NCBI RefSeq assembly: GCF_002113125.1
Contig: NZ_NEJP01000010.1
Coordinates: 182,596 to 246,595, forward strand
Source: Pseudomonas sp. B20(2017)
GTDB lineage: Bacteria; Pseudomonadota; Gammaproteobacteria; Pseudomonadales; Pseudomonadaceae
Length of the DNA stretch: 64,000 nucleotides
Reading direction: 5' to 3'
Positions 45,901-52,510 of the stretch are shown one piece after another. Position 1 is the stretch's first letter. Every line of letters begins with the position of its first letter. The notes beneath the pieces were generated by a model. That model was not told the origin of the DNA. It did no database searches and saw nothing but the letters and a program-made list of their open reading frames with translations. The position numbers and the translations under genes are program-made.

Positions 45901-48284
45901 ACGACCCGTTCAGCGACGACCCGCAAGCCTTGATGTATCGCACCGGCGACCTGGTGCGCTGGCAGGCGCCGGGGCAACTGGAATGCATCGGCCGCAACGA
46001 TGATCAGGTGAAGATTCGCGGTTTCCGGATCGAACTCGGGGAAATCGAGAACCGCCTGTTGAGCTGTCCGGGCGTCAAGGAAGCGGTGGTGCTGGCCCGA
46101 CGCGACGGACAGGAGCCAACCCGACTGGTGGCCTATTACACGGCACACGACCCTGACGTACAGAGCGTCACTCTGCACGCATCGCTCAAAGCAAGGTTGC
46201 CGGACTACATGATCCCGACCGCGTGGGTGGCGCTGGCGAGCCTGCCACTGAACAACAACGGCAAGGTCGATCGCAAGGCATTGCCGGCGCCGACGCAGCA
46301 GGCGTTGCTCAGCCGTGCCTATGAAGCGCCGGCCAATTCTCTGGAGGCCTCTCTGGCAGCGCTCTGGGCCGACGTGTTGGAGGTCACACAGGTAGGTCGC
46401 CAAGACAACTTCTTCGAACTGGGCGGGCATTCGCTGCTGGCGGTACGTCTCGTCTCGCTGATGCAGCAGGCCGGCATGGCGATTTCGCTGGCCGAGCTGT
46501 TCCAGCATCCCAGCGTCGAGGCCGCTGCCACGCTGTTGTGCCAGCGCAATGGTGTGGCGCAGACGCAGGACGGGGTGATTGTGGTGCGTGCCGGCGACGG
46601 GGGCGCGCCGTTGTTCCTGGTGCATGAGTTCAGTGGTCAGGACCTGTACTTCCCGGCGCTGGGTATGCACATCGGCGGCGAGTTCCCGATTTACGGTTTG
46701 CCGGGTATCGATTCCGGATCGACGCAACTGCGGACCATGGAGTGCCTGGCGGCTAGGCTGGTCGGGATTATCCGGGCCAGGCAGCCTCATGGCCCTTATC
46801 GGCTTGCCGGCTGGTCATTCGGTGGCGTGCTGGCGTATGAAATCGCGGCACAACTGCTCGGGATGGATGAGCCAGTGGAGTTTGTCGGGCTGATCGACTC
46901 CTACGTGCCACGTCTGGCCGATCCGGACAAGGCGCGCTGGAACGATGTTCATGTACACAAACGCCAATTGCTTCTGCATTGCACGGCGCATTGGGCGGGA
47001 CGCGAGACCCAGGGGCAGCAAGCCCTTGCGCGACTGGCCGTTTTGCAGACAGAGCTTGAGCAACTGGAATTCGTCGATTTGTTCCAGCGTTGTCAGGAAC
47101 AGCAGTTGCTCAGACCCGAACTGGCGGCTGTCTCTTCGGCGGATGCCTGGCATTACCTTGACCGCGAAGTGGCCCACGGGCATGCGCTGGCTCATTACCG
47201 GATCAACCCGGTCCGTCTGCCGTTGCATCTGTTGCGCGCCAGGGAACGTTCGGCGCCAATGTCACGCCTGAGCCCAACGCGTGGTTGGGCTGAAGAATTG
47301 CCAGGTGTGGAACTGCACTGCATTGATGTGCCGGGCGATCACCAGAGCATGATGAAAGCACCCCACGTTCAGGCATTGGGGCAGGCCCTGACTCAGGCGC
47401 TGGAAACGGCAACTGTGCCGGCGCCAACGGCCTATCAACCTATTCTGACCATTCAGACCGGTCACATCGGGCATGCGCCGATTTTCTGCGTGCCGGGGGC
47501 GGGCGACAGTGTCACCGGGTTCCTTCATCTGACTGAGGCGCTGGGGCCGGAGTGGCCGATTCATGGGCTGCAACCCCGAGGCCTCGACGGCGCAACGGTG
47601 CCACACAGCCGGGTCGAAAGCGCCGCTACGTTCTACCTGCGGGCACTTGAGCAGTTGTACCCGCAGGGGCCGGTGCACCTGATCGGGCATTCATTCGGTG
47701 GCTGGGTGGCCTACGCCATGGCGGCGCAGTTGCAGGCGGCGGGGCGCGAAGTGGCGTCCCTGACCCTGATCGACAGCGAATCACCGGGTGGCAACAGCGT
47801 CGTGGGCAAGCCTTACACCACGACAGCGGCGTTATTGCGGCTGATCGAGTCGCTGCAGTTGTCCAGCGGCAAGTCTCTGGGCATTGATGCGCTGGCCTTC
47901 GCCGAGGCCGACGACACCACGCAAATGCGCCTGCTGCATGAGGGGATGGTGCGCGCAGGTGTGCTGTCCGAACGCTCGTCAGCTGACGCGATGCAGGGCC
48001 CGGTGCGTACCTTCGCCACGGCGCTGCGCACGGTCTATCGGCCGGTTCTGGCCTACACCGGGCCGGTGCGTCTGGCGCTGGTGGACGACCCGACGCTGGA
48101 CGCCTCGGGCAACCAGCGCGAACAGGCGGCGATGCTCGAAGGCTGGCAGCGCGAGGCCAGGGATCTGGCGGTGTGGTACGGCCCCGGCAACCACTTCACG
48201 ATTCTCAAGGCGCCCAACGTCTTCAGCCTGGCGGCGTGGTGGCATGACGGGCTGACGGTGGCAACGGGTCAAGTGTTGTCCTGA
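39984..48284 (+). CDS. Lipopeptide NRPS 3 (two modules, predicted Leu7-Ile/Val8, two thioesterases)
   Basis: The 2766-residue terminal synthetase begins with a TubC-like docking domain (MKLNELLATLKRKDIQL, residues 1-55). C7 has HHVSAEQGD near 124 (dual type). A7 reads D-A-W-F-L-G-N-V-V (Leu) and T7 lies near 1090. C8 (about 1150-1600, HHIISDG, no HH-x5-GD) is an ordinary LCL domain, so residue 7 should be L. A8 reads D-A-M-F-L-G-C-T-Y, a branched aliphatic pocket (Ile or Val). T8 is near 2140. Two thioesterases follow, GWSFGG near 2270 and GHSFGG near 2560. The GTG start overlaps the previous stop as GTGA, with GGAG eight bases upstream. Confidence 0.96.
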   Translation: MKLNELLATLKRKDIQLAITDGQLRVNGNKQALSEPALLAALREHKPALIELIETGVYSPARVGQVEVPANGIPPGATRITPAMLTLADLSQDAIDQLVAQMPGGGANVQDIYPLTPLQQGILYHHVSAEQGDPYVMQAHFAFSGHERLEAFLHALRTVIERHDILRTAIVWEGLDTPLQVVLRNVELPVEEAQFDTADGDVMKQLHERYDARHFRLDVTRAPLLRLIHARDTGTGRIVAMLLFHHMAMDHSALAVVSEELQACLSGLSARLGPPVPFRNYVAQARLGISESEHEAFFREMLGDIDEPTLPFGLQGVHGDGSDIEECSVPLDPSLGQRLRASASSLGVSVASLFHLGWGQVLNALTGKSSVVFGTVLMGRMQGAESTDRALGIFINTLPLRVEVGTQAASEAVKAIHARLTTLLRHEHAPLALAQRCSGVVGSSPLFNSLLNYRHSTSRANASAEAHAAWEGISVLHAEERTNYPLTLSIDDFGDHFSLTLLATREVEAQRICGYMLCAMENVLQALEQAPHTPLNQLSVVPAAEREQLLTRFNASDVEYVRGQTIHQRFEAQVVARPQALAAVHLDKQLTFDELNRQANRLAHRLIDLGVQPDDRVAIVARRGLDTLAGLLAVFKAGAGYVPIDPAHPAERLNYLLGDCAPVAILTSSDLLARLPAQELPILDLDPRTWRSGDDTNPLVTGLSDANLAYVIYTSGSTGLPKGVMVEHQTLANLVDWHCNAFDLCAGRHTSSLAGFGFDAMAWEVWPALCAGATLHLAPAQDGGEDVDGLLAWWCEQPLDVSFLPTPVAEYAFSRHLEHPTLRTLLIGGDRLRQFSRNQHFDVINNYGPTEATVVATSGRIEAGEALHIGKPVSNTSVYLLDGQQRPVPIGVSGELYIGGRGVARGYLNRAQLTAERFLPDPFSQRPNARLYRTGDLARWRRDGTIEYLGRNDDQVKIRGMRIELGEIESRLQQLPGIQEVVLLAREDEPGQPRLVAYFTEQAQVQPLAVAQLREHLLGQLPEYMVPVAFVRLDSLPLTANGKLDRKALPLPERTALLTREYEAPQGELECTLAQIWAEVLQVERIGRQDHFFELGGHSLLAMRMVAQVRQRLGVELALGELFANAELASVAQSLAQAGRSTQPPILPVPREGALPLSFSQQRFWFLAQMEGANTAYNIPIGLRLRGVLDTDALQRSLARIVARHESLRSRFAPLDGEAQVLIAPPDSGVLLRVEDLRQHPMADEALQALIQGEASGPFDLQNDPLIRGRLVRLADDHHVLLITLHHIISDGWSMEVLTRELMALYQAFSQGAADPLPPLALQYTDYAVWQRRWLSGEVLQRQSEYWQRTLADAPALLTLPADRPRPSQQDYAGSSIEVCLDERLSAGLKALSQRHGVTLYMTMLSAWAMLLGRLSGQPDVVVGSPVANRSRAEIDGLIGLFVNTLALRIDTSGELSTETLLMRVKALTLQAQAHQDLPFEQVVEIVRPPRSLAHSPLFQTMFNWRNSDGPVLALGDLTLEAVAEPSHFAKFDLTLTLGETPGAMGGWLEYATALFDEATVRRYVGYFKRLLQAMVNNDQAPLEHVQLIEDQEREQLLGEFNATARNCPQVLTVHRVFETHAAEQPQAVAAVHGMRALSYGDLNGSANRLAHHLIAQGVRPGDHVAILLPRSLELLIAQLAIIKCAAAYVPLDINAPAERQAFMVQDCAAVALLTGSDQAIDYPVRRMDLDTLALAGSPSHNPDLPQSSEALAYIMYTSGSTGTPKGVMVPHRGITRLVINSGYADFNPSDRVAFASNPAFDASTMDIWGALLNGGQVAVIDHAVLLDPQAFGRELSRCGATILFVTTALFNQYVQLISEALKGLRILLCGGERGDPAAFRKLLAEAPDLRLVHCYGPTETTTYATTFEVREVAPDADSVSIGGPIGNTRVYVLDARQQPVPFGVTGELYIGGLGVALGYLNRPQLTAEKFLHDPFSDDPQALMYRTGDLVRWQAPGQLECIGRNDDQVKIRGFRIELGEIENRLLSCPGVKEAVVLARRDGQEPTRLVAYYTAHDPDVQSVTLHASLKARLPDYMIPTAWVALASLPLNNNGKVDRKALPAPTQQALLSRAYEAPANSLEASLAALWADVLEVTQVGRQDNFFELGGHSLLAVRLVSLMQQAGMAISLAELFQHPSVEAAATLLCQRNGVAQTQDGVIVVRAGDGGAPLFLVHEFSGQDLYFPALGMHIGGEFPIYGLPGIDSGSTQLRTMECLAARLVGIIRARQPHGPYRLAGWSFGGVLAYEIAAQLLGMDEPVEFVGLIDSYVPRLADPDKARWNDVHVHKRQLLLHCTAHWAGRETQGQQALARLAVLQTELEQLEFVDLFQRCQEQQLLRPELAAVSSADAWHYLDREVAHGHALAHYRINPVRLPLHLLRARERSAPMSRLSPTRGWAEELPGVELHCIDVPGDHQSMMKAPHVQALGQALTQALETATVPAPTAYQPILTIQTGHIGHAPIFCVPGAGDSVTGFLHLTEALGPEWPIHGLQPRGLDGATVPHSRVESAATFYLRALEQLYPQGPVHLIGHSFGGWVAYAMAAQLQAAGREVASLTLIDSESPGGNSVVGKPYTTTAALLRLIESLQLSSGKSLGIDALAFAEADDTTQMRLLHEGMVRAGVLSERSSADAMQGPVRTFATALRTVYRPVLAYTGPVRLALVDDPTLDASGNQREQAAMLEGWQREARDLAVWYGPGNHFTILKAPNVFSLAAWWHDGLTVATGQVLS

Positions 48285-48301
48285 TTGAAGTTTTTAACCT
48301 G

Positions 48302-48324
48302 GAACCCGGCCGTTGGCCGGGTTC
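48302..48324 (+). other. Stem-loop between NRPS 3 and macA
   Basis: Perfect 10-bp GC-rich arms (GAACCCGGCC and its complement) enclose a 3-base loop. There is no T-run after it. It lies 18 bp after the NRPS stop and could stabilise or partly end the long transcript ahead of macA. Confidence 0.6.
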
Positions 48325-48350
48325 AACCCTGAACGGAATTTTGGTCATTT

Positions 48351-49499
48351 ATGGAACAGTCGAAGTTGCGCAAAGTCGGTTTGGGAATCGCGTTGACGCT
48401 GGTGGCCGGGTTGGTGTTCTACACGGTGCAGGCGCCGGCCGAAGCGCCGCAATACCTGACGGCCACGGTCGAACGCGGTGACATTGAAAACGCAGTGCTG
48501 GCCACTGGTCTGTTGGAAGGTATCAAGCAGGTGGACGTCGGCGCCCAGGTTTCGGGGCAGTTGAAGTCGCTCAAGGTCAAGGTCGGGGATAAGGTCAAGA
48601 AGGGTCAGTGGCTGGCGGAAATCGACCCGCTGGTGTTGCAGAACACCCTGCGTCAGGCACAGGTCGATGAAGAGAATCTGCAAGCCCAGCGCCGGGCGAC
48701 TCAGGCACAGCTGCGGCAGACCAAGGCGCTCTACGAGCGTTATCAGGATTTGCAGGAAGACGCCTCGATCTCGCGTCAGGATTTCGAAACGGCGCAATCG
48801 AACTACGAAGTGCAGCAGGCCAACCTGTTGTCGCTGGATGCACAGATCAAAAGTGCGCACATCCAGATCGACACCGCCAAGGTCAATCTGGCCTACACGC
48901 GGATCATTGCGCCTATCGACGGCGACGTGGTGGGCATCGTCACCCAGGAGGGGCAGACCGTAATTGCCAACCAACTGGCGCCGATCCTGTTGAAACTTGC
49001 AGATCTGGACACTATGACCGTCAAGGCTCAGGTGTCGGAGGCCGACGTCATTCACATCGCACCGGGGCAGGAGGTGTACTTCACCATTCTCGGCGAGGAC
49101 AAGCGTTATTACGGCAAGCTGCGTGGCACCGAGCCGGCGCCGCAGAATTTCCTCGAAACCCCGCCCGCCGGCACGCCGAAGCAAAACACCGCGGTGTTCT
49201 ACAACGCGTTGTTCGACGTACCGAACCCTGATCATCGCTTGCGTATTTCCATGACGGCGCAGGTGCGGGTGGTGCTCGACACCGCCAAATCGGTGTTGAC
49301 GATTCCGGTGGCAGCACTGGGCCCGCGCAACAACGACGGCAGTTTTCCGGTGCGGGTGCTGGACGCCAAGGGCCAGGCGCAGTCGCGCAATGTGCAGACC
49401 GGGATCAACAACAACGTCAAGGTGCAGGTCAACGACGGTCTGGCCGAAGGCGATCGGGTGGTGATCGGTGATCCTGTGGCGAAAGTGGCAGGGGCATGA
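48351..49499 (+). CDS. macA: MacA-type periplasmic adaptor
   Basis: The 382-residue protein has one N-terminal membrane anchor (residues 8-25). It has the two halves of a lipoyl/barrel-sandwich domain (VDVGAQVSGQLKSLKVKVGDKVKKGQ and AYTRIIAPIDGDVV) around a helical hairpin, then the beta-barrel region. It links the inner-membrane MacB ATPase to an outer-membrane channel. The position straight after the NRPS genes is that of the exporter in known Pseudomonas lipopeptide loci. Its stop overlaps the macB start as ATGA, so the two are coupled. Confidence 0.95.
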   Translation: MEQSKLRKVGLGIALTLVAGLVFYTVQAPAEAPQYLTATVERGDIENAVLATGLLEGIKQVDVGAQVSGQLKSLKVKVGDKVKKGQWLAEIDPLVLQNTLRQAQVDEENLQAQRRATQAQLRQTKALYERYQDLQEDASISRQDFETAQSNYEVQQANLLSLDAQIKSAHIQIDTAKVNLAYTRIIAPIDGDVVGIVTQEGQTVIANQLAPILLKLADLDTMTVKAQVSEADVIHIAPGQEVYFTILGEDKRYYGKLRGTEPAPQNFLETPPAGTPKQNTAVFYNALFDVPNPDHRLRISMTAQVRVVLDTAKSVLTIPVAALGPRNNDGSFPVRVLDAKGQAQSRNVQTGINNNVKVQVNDGLAEGDRVVIGDPVAKVAGA

Positions 49500-51457
49500 G
49501 CATGACCGAACCACTGCTGCAACTGACCGGCATCAGCCGCAGTTTTACGGCTGGCGATCGCGAATTCCTGGCGCTGAAGAATATCGACCTGACGATCAAT
49601 GCCGGGGAAATGGTCGCAATCATCGGCGCCTCGGGCTCCGGCAAATCAACCCTGATGAACATCCTCGGCTGCCTCGATTACGCCACGGCCGGCAGCTACA
49701 GGATCAACGGCCGGGAAACCCGGGATCTGGACAATCAGGCGCTGGCCGAACTGCGCCGTGACTATTTCGGCTTCATCTTTCAGCGCTATCACTTGCTGCC
49801 GCACTTGAGCGCGATGCACAACGTCGAGATGCCGGCGATCTACGCGGGCACGCCAGAGCCACAGCGTCATGCCCGGGCCCGTGAATTGTTGGCGCGCCTT
49901 GGGCTGGAAGGGCACCTGACCCATCGCCCGAGCCAGCTATCGGGCGGTCAGCAGCAGCGGGTCAGTATCGCGCGCGCGCTGATGAACGGCGGCGAAGTGA
50001 TCCTCGCGGATGAACCGACCGGCGCCCTCGATACCACCAGCGGCAAGGAGGTGATGCGCATTCTGCTGGAGCTGCACGCGGCAGGGCACACGGTGATTCT
50101 GGTCACTCACGATCCCAAGGTCGCGGCCAACGCCGAGCGCATCATTGAAGTCAGCGACGGGGAAATTCTCAGCGACCGGCGCAACGAACGCGACATCACC
50201 GCTCTGAACAATGAGGACGTGGTCCCCAAGTCCACGGCGGCACGACGTCTAGTGGCCAGCCTCGGGTTGTTCAAGGAAGCGTTCAACATGGCCTGGGTCG
50301 CGCTGATTTCCCATCGGATGCGCACCTTGCTGACCATGCTCGGGATCGTCATCGGCATCACTTCGGTGGTGTCGATTTCAGCCATAGGCGAGGGCGCCAA
50401 GCGCTACGTGTTGAAAGACATTCAAGCCATTGGCAGCAACACCATCGACATCTACTCTGGCACCAGTTTCGGCGACAGTCGTTCGGCGGCCATCGAAACC
50501 CTGGTGCCCGCCGATGCAGCGGCGCTCAATCAGCTCTACTACGTCGACAGCGCAACGCCCGTGGTCGGACGCAATCTGTTGCTGCGCTATCGCAACATCG
50601 ACCTCGATGCGCAGGTCAACGGCGTCAGCGATCTGTATTTTCAGGTGCGCGGAATCAAGATGGAATCAGGCATCCAGTTCAGCGAAAGCGATGCCCGACG
50701 TCAGGCGCAGGTGGTGGTCATCGATCACAACACCCGCCATCGGTTGTTCGGCGAGGGTGTCGATCCGTTGGGGCAGGTGATCCTCATCGGTAACCTGCCC
50801 TGCACGGTGATCGGTGTCGCTGCGGAAAACAAAAACATCTTCTCGTCGAGCAAATCACTCAACGTCTGGGTGCCCTATGAAACTGCGGCCGGCCGGCTGC
50901 TGGGCCAACGCTATCTGGACAGCATCAGCGTGCGGATCAAGGACGGCCAGCCGAGCAAGGTGGTGGAAGACAACGTCAACAAACTGATGTTGCAGCGCCA
51001 CGGTACCAAGGATTTCTTCACCAACAACCTCGACAGCGTGATGCAGACCGTGCAGAAGACCAGTCGCTCACTGGCGCTGTTGCTGTCACTGATTGCAGTG
51101 ATTTCGCTGGTGGTCGGTGGGATCGGCGTGATGAACATCATGCTGGTGTCGGTCACCGAACGTACCCGCGAAATTGGTATCCGCATGGCGGTGGGGGCAC
51201 GGCAGTCGGACATCCGCCAGCAGTTTCTGGTGGAGGCGGTAATGGTCTGTCTGCTGGGGGGCGCGATAGGGATTTCCCTGTCCTATGCCATCGGCTACCT
51301 GTTTTCGCTGTTCATCAAGGAATGGGAAATGGTGTTTTCGCTGGGTTCGGTGCTCACGGCAGTGTTCTGTTCGACGCTGATCGGCATCGTGTTCGGCTTC
51401 GTGCCGGCGCGCAATGCGTCACGGCTCGACCCGATAGAGGCATTGGCTCGGGACTGA
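49496..51457 (+). CDS. macB: MacB-type ABC export ATPase/permease
   Basis: The 653-residue protein has an N-terminal ATPase (Walker A GASGSGKST near residue 43, signature LSGGQQQR, Walker B VILADEPTGALD, H-loop VTHD). It then has a first transmembrane helix (near 275), a large periplasmic MacB domain, and three C-terminal helices with the FtsX-like motif ERTREIGIRMAVGA. It is expected to pump the lipopeptide from the periplasm through MacA and the NodT channel. An ATG two codons downstream (49502) is an alternative start. Confidence 0.96.
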   Translation: MSMTEPLLQLTGISRSFTAGDREFLALKNIDLTINAGEMVAIIGASGSGKSTLMNILGCLDYATAGSYRINGRETRDLDNQALAELRRDYFGFIFQRYHLLPHLSAMHNVEMPAIYAGTPEPQRHARARELLARLGLEGHLTHRPSQLSGGQQQRVSIARALMNGGEVILADEPTGALDTTSGKEVMRILLELHAAGHTVILVTHDPKVAANAERIIEVSDGEILSDRRNERDITALNNEDVVPKSTAARRLVASLGLFKEAFNMAWVALISHRMRTLLTMLGIVIGITSVVSISAIGEGAKRYVLKDIQAIGSNTIDIYSGTSFGDSRSAAIETLVPADAAALNQLYYVDSATPVVGRNLLLRYRNIDLDAQVNGVSDLYFQVRGIKMESGIQFSESDARRQAQVVVIDHNTRHRLFGEGVDPLGQVILIGNLPCTVIGVAAENKNIFSSSKSLNVWVPYETAAGRLLGQRYLDSISVRIKDGQPSKVVEDNVNKLMLQRHGTKDFFTNNLDSVMQTVQKTSRSLALLLSLIAVISLVVGGIGVMNIMLVSVTERTREIGIRMAVGARQSDIRQQFLVEAVMVCLLGGAIGISLSYAIGYLFSLFIKEWEMVFSLGSVLTAVFCSTLIGIVFGFVPARNASRLDPIEALARD

Positions 51458-51474
51458 AAAACGCGACCATGAAA

Positions 51475-51506
51475 AAAACCGCCGTTCCTGGCCGGAAGGC
51501 GGTTTT
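51475..51506. terminator. Terminator after macB
   Basis: Arms AAAACCGCC and GGCGGTTTT, with an inner TTCC/GGAA pairing, flank a short loop. The A-run on one side and T-run on the other allow use in both directions, between the convergent macB and luxR genes. Confidence 0.85.
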
Positions 51507-51524
51507 CTCGTGACGGTTCAGCGG

Positions 51525-52304
51525 TCAGCCGGCATTTGACGGGCCGTTGGCCGCCGGACAGTCCTTGGGCGAATACATCCAGCGCATCAGCGAATGGCGG
51601 CCGCTGATACCCAGTTTGATCGCGGCGCGTTTGAGGTAACTCTCGACGGTATTGACCTTCAGTTGCAACTGCTCGGCCAGTTCAGGCGCGGTGCGCCCGG
51701 AAAGCAGGCCGACGCACACTTCCATTTCACGGGTGGACAGACTCAGTCCCAGTTGCTCCACGCGTTCGCCAAAGCGCAGGCGCAGAGTCTCCAGTCCTTG
51801 CACGGACGCCTGCGCCGCCGTCTCCTGAGCGTCGGGATCAGTATTTTCCGGCAGCAGCGCGTTGATATGTTTTTCCACCATCGGCAGCAGCACCGGGGAG
51901 ATGTCCTGCAGCCGGCTGCGTTCCTGAGCGGAAAAGCGTTGGGACGGGCCGCAGCGATACACGGAAATCACATAACGGTAGCCGTCCTTGCGTCGAGTCA
52001 GGTGCAACTGCGACGCATCGGTGACCGTAGAGGGTTCGGGTGTCGGCACGTCACTGTTGCCGGGGTCGGTGCTCAGCTCGGAATAGACCGTCTCGGCCGT
52101 CAACGCCGCCTCTTTCGGGCATTCAGGGTCGGAGCGCGGTTGCGCGCGCCCGACGGGCTCCACGCGCATCTGGCGGATGTGTGTGGCGTCCACGGCCAGT
52201 TGGGTGAGGATCAGGTCATGCAGCATCCGTGGGAAGTGCCGGCTGCCGGTGCTGGCGATGACCTTGCCGATTTGAGGAAACAGGTGTGAGTTCATGTGTT
52301 TCAT
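51525..52304 (-). CDS. LuxR-family regulator, downstream paralogue
   Basis: The 259-residue protein has the same layout as the LuxR protein upstream of the NRPS genes. Its N-terminal segment (IGKVIASTGSRHFPRML) parallels the LGELIASTGNERFATNM of that protein. The C-terminal LuxR helix-turn-helix contains LSTREMEVCVGLLSGRTAPELAEQL. Between them lies an unusual Glu/Pro/Thr-rich linker (residues 65-95). Known Pseudomonas lipopeptide loci often have a second luxR gene after macB that is also needed for production. An ATG three codons later is an alternative start. Confidence 0.92.
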   Translation of the reverse strand: MKHMNSHLFPQIGKVIASTGSRHFPRMLHDLILTQLAVDATHIRQMRVEPVGRAQPRSDPECPKEAALTAETVYSELSTDPGNSDVPTPEPSTVTDASQLHLTRRKDGYRYVISVYRCGPSQRFSAQERSRLQDISPVLLPMVEKHINALLPENTDPDAQETAAQASVQGLETLRLRFGERVEQLGLSLSTREMEVCVGLLSGRTAPELAEQLQLKVNTVESYLKRAAIKLGISGRHSLMRWMYSPKDCPAANGPSNAG

Positions 52305-52510
52305 CCATGAGTTGCAATGGGGTTGCGTTCCTGACGCACCAGCCTGGGTTCCTTGGCCTGCGACAGCGCGTCGAGGAATTGGATCCTATCCTAGTACAAC
52401 GTTTGAGCGACCGTTTAATGAAGGCGTTATTAGCTCATAACCCATATCGACCTACCGGGGTGAGGGGCAGGCTCTGCCATTGAAGCGAAGCCGGCAAATG
52501 GATTCCGGTA

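Noticed and set aside
52286..52483. 65-residue rightward frame after the second luxR
   Set aside because: It overlaps the luxR start and shows no coding features.
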